Under the pieces are notes generated by a model. That model was not told the DNA's origin, made no database searches, and saw only the letters and a program-made list of their open reading frames with translations. A stretch of DNA of 62,000 bases from Phoronis australis (Eukaryota > Phoronida > Phoronidae). Positions 53,601 through 62,000 of the stretch are shown one piece after another. Within the stretch, counting starts at the first letter, position 1. Each line of letters opens with the position of its first letter. Made by a program: the position numbers and the translations under genes. Location of the stretch: NCBI GenBank assembly GCA_002633005.1, contig NMRA01000058.1, positions 101,585 through 163,584 on the forward strand. The letters run 5' to 3'.

Positions 53601-54715
53601 GTGTCATCATGAGATGAGTGATAAAATTTGAGAAGTCATGTCCTGGCCAAAAACAACGTAAAAGTATGTTGGCTATTATTACTTGTGAATTGACCTCTTA
53701 ACACAGGTCATAACGTGAGTATGAAAATTTCTTAAATAAGTATTGAGAAAAGTGTCTATTAGCCTAAAAAGCATGGTGCCCGAATTTGCCTGCATCATAA
53801 ATTAAAGAAGTTGGGGGGAAATCCGGACACCCGTTTTTTATCAAATCATGCTTTCTTGTATATTTTTTATTGTAATTAACACATAAAACAGCATAGTGAT
53901 GTATTAAGTGTCAAGTAAATTTAAGTTCATTTACATGACAATGGACCAAGTGACCTTAATGTAACTTGGAAAAGAGAGGGTACCTACTATAGACTTTCAA
54001 AATCACCACGTGAAGCAGACGACCGAGTAACGAAAGGTGTTGAACAAGCGTCATATATGTTGAAACTTTGTTCTAATTCAAGTGATGTGTTAAATAAATT
54101 TCTATTGTTGAAGGACTCGAATAATTTTTTCGTTTAGTGGTAAGGCAGCTTGGTTATTATCATATTTGACATTTATTTAGACTCGCCTGAATATTACCGC
54201 CGTCCGAGTTTCCCTAAACTGTACATCCCATATTAAATGATATAAACTAGTGTTTTGAGCGATCGATTGCTATTAATGATTACAGGTTATTCCCTTTGTT
54301 CTGAAAACGTGCTATTTGTTGCTATTTGGGCAAGTTTGGGCATGCCCTCAAGATCAACACTGCCAATTAAAATAACAACTTTCTAATGTTTCATTGTTTT
54401 CCTTTATATGAATTCTTCTAAATCTGAGATGACAGAGTTATTGTTTCTGTAGTTCAGCTAGTAGATGTGCTAAGTGTGCTAGCTTCAGCCATCCAGACAC
54501 AGAGGTATGTTTCTGGCAAACTCTTAGAATTTTCTTGTGATAGATTACAAATTCTTAATTTTAATTTTGCATGTTGACGTTGGACCAGATAGTTTATCCT
54601 GGTTAAAAGTTGGCAATCTGATTAGCTTCCAACTCAAACAAATACTTCTGTTATACAGTTATACATCGTGATTTCCTTTTTGCAGCTAGTCTACTAAGTT
54701 GCTAAATTGTTTTAC
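53600..54715. other. No supported feature
   Basis: AT-rich sequence following the LINE, possibly including its 3' untranslated part. No poly-A tail or short terminal repeat could be identified. Confidence 0.4.
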
Positions 54716-55245
54716 AGCCCTTTCACGTTGACTCAACTTCGGTCTGAGCTCGACGTAAACAGCGCAGTTAACTGGACTGTTCATACTAGCTTCGGTAGTT
54801 AATGAACATTGAAATAAGCGGTTGGTGCCGCTGTCGTGATCTAAGTTATTGCAAGGTAGTGTTGCACTCTAAGATTTTTTCTTAATGTCTCAATTTGGAA
54901 ACATTTAAACGTACTAAGTGACATTAAACTTATTTTTAAATGGATTGGTTATTATTAGAGCAAAATATAAGCAGTTGTTAGTGATGGACTGCCCTGTAAA
55001 TGTTGACGATAACAGTGACACCTGGCGATAACTTCGATTGGACCAAAGTTGAGCAATCATACTGCACCGCAGCATCGGTGCTACGCTATTAAATCCACCT
55101 GTTAACTGCGATGTTAACTGGAGCTGTTAACTGCGATGTTAACTGGAGCTGTTAACTGCGATCCTGGTTTGGAGTTAGCGTTCATACTGACCGCAACTCC
55201 CCAAACCATCAACGCGTCGACATTAGACAGTATGAAAGGCCCTTT
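54716..55245. mobile_element. TIR element with AGCCCTTTCA ends
   Basis: AGCCCTTTCACGTTGACTC at the left pairs imperfectly with the inverse of GACAGTATGAAAGGCCCTTT at the right, over 530 bp. A 25-bp unit GATGTTAACTGGAGCTGTTA (with ACTGC) is repeated twice at 55110-55159. No coding capacity was found. The ends recall hAT-type MITEs, which is inference. Confidence 0.55.
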
Positions 55246-55590
55246 AGTCCAATGACATTTGGGTTCCAGAAATTTGTCACCAAGGAAGGCAATGCTTTGC
55301 AAGTGATTGAGGTACATCCCTTAATATGTTTAAGCTCATTGGTGAATCTGTTAGGTGACTATGGATGTTCTGTTTTGATTGAAAAATACTCACATGCAGT
55401 GTCTGTAATTTTGGTGGTGGAAGTAATGGTTGAGTATTTCCCAAAACCAAGAAGAACTAGTTATTGTTGAATGTTTTAAGTTATTCTGTTGGCATTTGCT
55501 TCAGCTATGCAAATTTTGCAGTCTGTCTCGTCTATGTCAGTTAAATGTGCAAAAAATGTTGAAGTTATGGTAAATTTTGGACTGCATTAC

Positions 55591-55970
55591 TATGTGTCCA
55601 CATATTTATAGGTGAGTGCATATTGCCATCATCTCTGTCCAGGTGTCCAGCGTCCGCAGCTATATCTCCTAAACCCCTCATAGGATCTTGATGAGATGTA
55701 GTAGATGTGTTCGTATAAAGCTTATGACTTATGACGACAAATTTCGGACCTATCTGACTACCACTGTGGTCCCTAGTGGCAATGTTATTTTTTTACTGTT
55801 GCCTCTGTACGTTTGTAATTCTTTGATGGATTTTTATGAAATTTGGCAAATAGATTTCTATTAAGGAGACAACAATACCTTTCCATTTTCGGATGGCTCT
55901 GACGATTCTGTGCCATCTAGTGGCTGTATTTCAAACTTTCGAGTCAGTTTTTTGGTGTCCATTTTGATGT
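55591..55970 (+). mobile_element. Helentron-like element, oldest host copy A (5' part)
   Basis: ACTATGTGTCCACATATTTA is a decayed 5' hairpin, followed by diverged monomers with CTAGTGGC boxes. It ends at GTTTTTTGGTGTCCATTTT, where copy C begins. Confidence 0.6.
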
Positions 55971-55982
55971 GCCCACATTTTT

Positions 55983-57722
55983 ATGCGCCCACATATTTAT
56001 ATGTGGACGCATTTTGCCGTACTCTCCGTGTGTCCGTCCTTCCGGCGTCCGGTATCCGGCATCTGGCGTCCGCTGTTGTATCTCCAGGACCCTTTGACGT
56101 ATGTTCATGAAATTTTGCACATATGTTTCTATCATAGATGGGACTGCATGAGCGAACTTTTGGACGGATCCGACTATCAGTGTGCCCCCTAGTGACAGTT
56201 TTAGTTTTTTACGCTTAATATCTTCAAAAGTTCTCTACGTATTTTCATATAATTTGGTATGTAGGCATCTATTTATGAGATGTCACTATCCTCCCGTTTT
56301 TCGGATTGATTCGACGTTGTTTGCGCCACCTAGTGGCCATTTTTGTTGTTTTCGAATCTGTTTTTTGACCTCCACCTCTCTATCAACCAAACCGTTCTAA
56401 GGATGATTGTGAAAATGTATGTTCTTACTATAAAAAGGACAGCTGCTGATGATTTTCCGACGATCTCGACTACTGTAGCGCTTCCTAGTGGCAGTTTTTT
56501 TTTTCGCCCATGGCTGTATCTCCTACATCGTTGGCAAGTGTATTTATATGATGTTGACAATAAATGACGACAACTTTCGGACGGATCTTACTACTGGTGT
56601 GCCACCTAGTGGCAATATAATTTTTTTACGTTCTCTGTATCTGCAAAGGTCCTCAATGTATTTTCATAAAATTTGGCATATAGGCATCTATTAATGAAAT
56701 GATGCTATCCTCCTGTTTTCGGATGAATTTGACATAGTCTAAGCCACCTAGTGGCCATTTTTACTGTTTTCGAGTCTTGTTTTTTGACATCCACTCCTCT
56801 GTAAACCAAACCAATCTAAGGATGATTGTGAAAATTGGCATGTGTGTTCTTACTACGAAGTTGATGATTTTCCGACGACTTAGACTACTGTGGCGCATCC
56901 TAGTTGGATTTTTTTGCACCCATGGCTGTATCTCCTAAACCGTTTGCAGGAGCTTCACTAAATTAAGCAAGTGTATTTTTATGACATTTACAACTGACAA
57001 TGACTTTCAAACCGACCTGATTACCAGTGTGACCCTTAGTGGCCATTTTAGTTTTTTATGTTTACCTCTGTATCTTCAATGGTCCTCAGCGGATTTTCCT
57101 GAAATTTTGAATAGTCATCTATTGGTGAGTTGACTCTATCTTCCCGTTTTCAGATGGAATTGAGGTATTTTAAGCCACCTAGTGGCCATTTTTGCTGTTT
57201 TGGAGTCTGTTTTTTGGGCGTCCACCCCTCTATCAACCAAACCATTCTTAGGATGGTTTTGAAAATTGGCGTATATGTTCTCAGTGTGAAAAGGACAGTT
57301 GACAATGATGTCTTCGACTATTGTGGCACCTCCTAGTGGTAGTTTTGTTTTGTTTGCACCCATGGCTGTATCTCTTAAACCCAATGCAGGAATGATGTTT
57401 ATTAAATTTAGTAATTGTATTTATATGAAGCTAACAACAGACTATGTCTTTCAGGCCAATCCAATGAACGCTGTGCCCCATAGTGGCAATTTCCTTTTTT
57501 CCATTTTCCTCCGTTTCTCTGAAGTTCCTTGGCAGATTTTTATTAAATTTGGTAATAAAAATAGCTTTCTATTTAAGAGGCAATGGCTTTTTCCCGTTTT
57601 CAGGTGGATTGGATGTTTTGGCCTCATCTAGGGGCTATTTTCATGAAACAAATAAACAAACCTAGAGGCACACCGTTTGCGGTGCATTCGTGGGCGCATT
57701 TCAACGCTCCGCGTTGCTCTTG
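55983..57722 (+). mobile_element. Helentron-like element, full-length copy B
   Basis: It begins ATGCGCCCACATATTTATAT and ends CAACGCTCCGCGTTG with CTCTTG, 1740 bp, close in length to copy H. Sequence to the left (GATGTGCCCACATTTTT) and right (TTACATGTGGGTGCATGTTG) forms a disrupted 5' hairpin of another copy, so B sits in the loop of copy C's hairpin. Confidence 0.85.
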
Positions 57723-60135
57723 TTACATGTGGGTGCATGTTGCGGTCATCTCTGTCTGGGCATCGGGCTGTATCTCCTAAACCCCTTGCAGGATGTTATT
57801 GAAATTTGGCAGGTGTGTTCCTATGGGGTTGACGACAGAGGGCGACGAGTTTCAGACCTACTGGAATGCTGTTTTGCCCCCTTGTGGCAATTTTAGTTTT
57901 TATGCGCCCACATATTTATATGTGGACGCATTATGCCGTCATCTCTGTCCGTCCGTCCGGGCGGCGTCCGGCGTCCGCTGCTCTATCTCCAAAACCCTTT
58001 GACATACGTTCATGAAATTTGGCACATATGTTCCATTCATGAATGGGACGGCATGTGCGAACTTTCGGACGGATCCGACTACCGGTGTGCCCCCTAGTGG
58101 CAATTTTAGTTTTTTACGCTTACCTTTGTATCTTCAAAAGTCCTGAACGGATTTTCATGAAATTTGGTATGTAGGCACCTATTAGTGAGATGACGCTATC
58201 CTACTGTTTTCAGATGGATTCGACGTAGTTTGCGCCACCTAGTGGCCATTTTTACTGTTTTCGAGTCTGTATTTTTGCGTCCACCCCTCTATCAACCAAA
58301 CCGCTCAAAGGATGATTGTGAAAATTGGCGTGTATGTGCTTACTATAAGGAAGACAGCTGACAATGATTTTCAGACGATTTGGACTACTGTGGCGCCTCC
58401 TAGTGGCAGTTTTTTTTTTTTGCGCCCATGGCTGTATCTCCCAAACCGTTTGCAGGATCTTTACTAAATTTAGCAAGTGTATTTATGTGATGTTGACAAC
58501 GGACGATGACGACTTTAGGATGATTCTGACTACCGGTATGCCTCTAGTGGCAATTTTAGTATTTGCCTCTAGTGGCAATTTTAGTATTTTACATTGACCT
58601 CTGTATTTTCATAGGTCTTCAGGTGTATACTTCGTGTTACTTCGTGACTATGAAGGAAAAGTTCCAAGTAGAAATTTGTTTCTGGCATTCTAATGCTGTG
58701 CTAATCTCGTATGTTGGTAAATTTGTTTTTAATTCTATGTTTCTGTGGTGCTTTAAGCAACTGGTGTATAGGATGTGCTTGTATTATGAAGATTACTCAC
58801 ATTTTGCCCCTAGCCTATTGAGGAGACAATGTTCACGCCTTTCCATTTTGCTAAGTACAACATACATATATGCCCTCTACTGGCCACTTTATGGTACCAA
58901 TAAACAACCCTAGAAGGATACCGTTTGCGGTGCAATTGTGGGCGCATTTCAACGCTTTGCGTTGCTCTTGTTTATGTTTGCCTCTGTATCTTCAAATGTC
59001 CGCAACCGATTTTCATGAAATTTGACTTATAAGCATCCATTAATGAAGTGACGCTATCCTTTCGTTTTCAGATGGATTCGAGGGATTTTGCACCATCTAG
59101 TGGCCATTTTTAGTGTTTTTGAGACCGTTCTATGGCGCCTACTAGTGGCAGTTTTGTTTGTTTTTGCACCCATGGCTGTATCTTCTAAACGCTCTACAGG
59201 ATTTTTATTAAATGCAGCAAATGTGTTTATATGAAGTTGATGGCGGACGACGAGGACTTTCGGACAGATCAGACTACAGGTGTGCCTCCTAGTGGCAAAT
59301 TTAGTTTTTACGTTTACATCTGTAAAATTGGCATGCAGGCATCTATTAATGAGGTGACGCTATCCTCCTGTTTTCGTATGGATTTGAGGTATTTTACGCC
59401 ACCTAGTGGCCATTTTTACAGTTTTCGAGTCTGTTTTTTTGGCGTCCGTCCCTCCGTCAACCAAACCACTCTAGGGATGGTTGTGAAAATTTGCATGTAT
59501 GTTCTTACAATAAAGAGGACAATGTTTTTCCGATGACTTTGACTACTGTGGCACCTCCTAGTGACAGTTTTTGTTTTTGTTTTGCGCCCAGGCATACCTG
59601 TATCCCCTAAGCCCTCTGCAGGATCTTTATTAAATTTAGCGCCTGTATTTATATGAAGTTAACAATGGAAGACGATGACTTTCAGACGGGTCCAATAAAA
59701 CTGCCCCCTAATGGCAATTTCATGTATTTCTGTTTTCCTCTGTTTCTCGATGAAATTTCATGAAATTTGTTAAATAGCTTTCTTTTAAAGAACAGTGACA
59801 TTTTCCGGTTTTCAGACGAATTCGACGGATTTTGCTCGATCTAGTGGCCATTTTTACTGTTATCTAGTCTGTTTTTGGCATCCGCTCTCTGTCAACCAAA
59901 CCACTCTTAAGATGATTGTGAAAATTGGCTTATGTATTGTTAGTGTGAAGAGGACGGCTTCAATTACTGTGGCGGCTCCTAGTGGCATTTTTTTTGCCCT
60001 TAGCTGTATCTCCTAAGCCCTCTGCATAATGTTTATATGTTTATTTAATTTAGCAAGTGTATTTATATGACGTTGGCAACGGAAGACGACAACTTTCAGG
60101 CGGATCCAATGAATGCTTTGTCCCCTAGTGATGTC
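57723..60135 (+). mobile_element. Helentron-like element C, split by copy D
   Basis: It starts left of B at about 55966, continues at 57723 and is interrupted at 57901 (GGCAATTTTAGTTTTT) by copy D. It resumes at 58971 (TTTATGTTTGCCTCTGTATC) and fades near 60135 without a clear 3' hairpin. The restored junction matches an unbroken monomer. Confidence 0.7.
57902..58970 (+). mobile_element. Helentron-like element, inner copy D
   Basis: Both termini are present (ATGCGCCCACATATTTATAT; CAACGCTTTGCGTTG with CTCTTG). At 58539-58588 a 25-bp unit containing GCCTCTAGTGGCAATTTTAG is duplicated head to tail. Part of the interior (about 58620-58850) does not match the other copies and may be replaced sequence. 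Confidence 0.85.
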
Positions 60136-60149
60136 TGATTTATGTAGAA

Positions 60150-60940
60150 CCCTGACCACACAACTCTGTAGATGCAGTGGTTACTGAAAAGTGTAGAACA
60201 CTGGTTGGAGGCTATAGATCAAGCCCGACTGATTCATACTTGGACCCATAGATGCGGATCCGCCTAATTCACAAACGAAAAAGAAGTGTGGATGGAGGCT
60301 TTGTTAAAAACACAAAAAATAATTATGTTTTCAAAATGAAAATAGCGTATTGACTGGGAGACAGTCAATCAAAAACTCATCACTCTCTTGAGTCAAAGAT
60401 CGAACATGAAGAAAACTTTAATGTCTTTTCATAGACTGGTTGTATTTCATAATCAAATGCTCAGTTACTGCGCTCGCCTTCAATCTTCAAATTAGTGGTG
60501 TTACACTACCTAAGTGAACTCATGTATTAGTGAAACATTAGAATTGGGTTAATTTATCTCACCCTATTACGGAACTGAAATTCTAGCCTAAAAGTAGCAG
60601 CGGACCACCACAAAATTGGGTCAGGTGGTGGCCGGTTGGCAATCATGGTCAATAATAAGAGTCAGCTGGGGGGTTCACCTTTTGAGTACTAGGCTGACGG
60701 TCGACTAAAAATTAGCCAACCGGTCGCCTATTTTGCCAACCGGTGGACGACCAGTCAAATCCTGGCTGACTGGTCAAACAAAAATTTGTGATGTGTGCCA
60801 CAGGTTCTTATCTTTGTCTGAGATTGGGCTAATGTGTTTCTTACAATTAAATTATATTGCATCGTTATCTCTGGTTATGAAATGGTGTTTGTAGATCATT
60901 GTTTGAAATGTCTGTGCTTTGTTGGAACTGACACAATGCC
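60150..60940. other. Unassigned, with short CCAACCGGT repeats
   Basis: Around 60640-60770 the strings GCCGGTTGGCA, GCCAACCGGTCGCC and TGCCAACCGGTGGACG recur. Otherwise no supported feature is seen. Confidence 0.4.
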
Positions 60941-60949
60941 TCATACATT

Positions 60950-61171
60950 GCTCACATCTCTATCTTCCAAACTACATGTAGAATCATGATGAAGGGTAAT
61001 AAGTGTGTTCTGTTTTAGGAGACTGTTTTTGACTTGTTTTTCAGTCCTAGAGGCTATTTTCAGTTAACTAGCACTGCTTCCTTTAGTGGTACTGTTTAAA
61101 ATAATGATCATCCCTTATATCTGTGCTCTATGCGATGCACACTGTGGGCGCATATCAGTGCTCCGCGGTGC
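60950..61171 (+). repeat. Decayed 3' end of a Helentron-like copy
   Basis: The end GGGCGCATATCAGTGCTCCG with CGGTGCTCTTG is the family's tail with a damaged hairpin. Diverged monomer pieces precede it (CACATCTCTATCTTCC). Confidence 0.6.
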
Positions 61172-61507
61172 TCTTGTAGTCATTCTATATCCCTGATTGA
61201 GATAAAATTATTAAATTTCAATTACACTTGGAAAATCGTGGTGGTATCTACAACTTGGTCACACAAGTCCAACAATATGTCAGTCGAATTTACTGCCTGT
61301 GGTGTTCACTGTCCGTTGATTTGCGGATCAGTCAACCGTTGATCAGATCTGTATTCTTCATCTGATTATTGTCAGAACATTTCGAAAACGAAGTTGTTTC
61401 ATCTGTATATCACACATTCATTCAAAATGCTCTTACTCAAACTGACAGATTTATATCACGTGTCATCTTGCACATACAATCAGCTGAGTCAATCCTGGGC
61501 AAATGGG

Positions 61508-61515
61508 TATAAAAG
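61508..61515 (+). promoter_or_regulatory. Candidate TATA box of the second CARD gene
   Basis: TATAAAAG lies 295 bp upstream of the ATG at 61803 in the same orientation, flanked by GC-richer sequence. No transcription start is known; an untranslated first exon is possible. Confidence 0.35.
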
Positions 61516-61802
61516 TCCCACATATTTTCAAGGTGTTCTTAACGTTTGTACACCGCGGTTTTGAGAATGAAAACGATTAATCTGTGGGTTATTTATGATA
61601 TAGTTTGATTCACCAGTGTTGTGTAAATTGTCTACAGTTTCTAGACTTCCAAATGGTGGAAAGTTTTCAAATTGGATTTTTAAGAGCATCAGTTCAGAGT
61701 TCTCTGCTTTATAATGTTGCACAGATTATGATTCAGTTTCAAATTCTCACAAAGACTGCTCATATCTTTTTATAGAACTTGTCCTTTAAATGGTAGCTCA
61801 CC

Positions 61803-61934
61803 ATGGATCCTATTCATGTACAAGCCCTCAAGAAGAATCGTAAGAACTGCGTTGATAATTTAGAGGTGGTAGACCTTCTGCCTGTCTTGGCTGAGCATGA
61901 TGTGTTCACCGACAACATGATTGAAAGGATAAAG
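61803..61934 (+). CDS. First coding exon of a second CARD protein (probable caspase paralogue)
   Basis: Forty-four codons from ATG (context CTCACCATGG) to a GTTAGT donor, phase 0. The peptide starts MDPIHVQALKKNRKNCVDNL and continues VVDLLPVLAEHDVFTDNMIE. This parallels exon 1 of the upstream caspase position by position (KK-H--L-RNR versus VQALKKNRK; LLEKGLINEHIREKI versus LAEHDVFTDNMIERI), with the same length class and phase. The CARD is therefore split at the same point. The caspase domain would lie beyond the window; it could instead be a CARD adaptor. Confidence 0.85.
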
Positions 61935-62000
61935 GTTAGTTTGCTCCATCACTCTGGCCTAGTGATGATGTTTCATACCGATTGTCAATCACTGTTTTCT

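Overview
This window is animal nuclear DNA: a host gene split by GT-AG introns, AT-rich intergenic sequence, and a very high load of several transposon classes. Nothing fixes the species. The repeat types (Helentron-like core-repeat elements, Penelope-like, copia, fold-back and hAT-like elements) and the CARD-caspase architecture suit a marine invertebrate, perhaps an invertebrate deuterostome; that is inference.

The one complete host gene is a caspase-2-like initiator caspase on the + strand. I rebuilt it from eight exons between 8761 and 28365. All junctions are GT-AG, the phases agree and the total is 430 codons plus stop. An N-terminal CARD (exons 1-2) is followed by a linker (exon 3), the large subunit with catalytic His and the QACQG cysteine box (exons 4-5), the intersubunit linker (exon 6) and the small subunit with the SWRN substrate loop (exons 6-8). 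At the right edge (61803-61934) a second first exon of the same size and phase encodes the first half of another CARD, so the window probably holds the start of a tandem CARD-caspase cluster. Between them lies about 33 kb with no complete host gene, only a ubiquitin-specific-protease-like fragment (about 38735-39463) and two copies of an unrecognised conserved ORF (42026-42391 minus, 49443-49646 plus).

Layout. 1-7290: tRNA-like SINE head, MITEs, a decayed 5'-truncated copia retrotransposon (minus strand, about 2082-4890, with LTR and polypurine tract) and a TTAA-flanked inverted-repeat element (5641-7285) with a partial second copy. 7300-28365: caspase gene, its introns filled by repeats. 28366-33560: nested Helentron-like copies, another TIR element and an assembly gap (30889-30945). 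33700-44000: GGTCA-rich repeats, a small fold-back, the USP fragment, 338-bp and 64-bp tandem repeats, and a CGTGGTC array that changes orientation. 44900-49310: further arrays, a hAT-like element with a MITE inside, and a Penelope arm. 52100-55250: dead LINE and a TIR element. 55590-61171: at least four nested Helentron-like copies, then the second CARD gene.

The most interesting system is the abundant repeat family, whose copies all lie in + orientation. It has a 5' palindromic hairpin, an interior of diverged monomers each carrying a CTAGTGGC box, and a 3' hairpin followed by CTCTTG. Nested copies give empty-site reconstructions showing insertion into T runs without target duplication, as expected of Helentron-associated elements. 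The CTAGTGGC boxes read on the other strand match the CTCF core consensus closely, so the family may have seeded many potential CTCF sites through this caspase locus.
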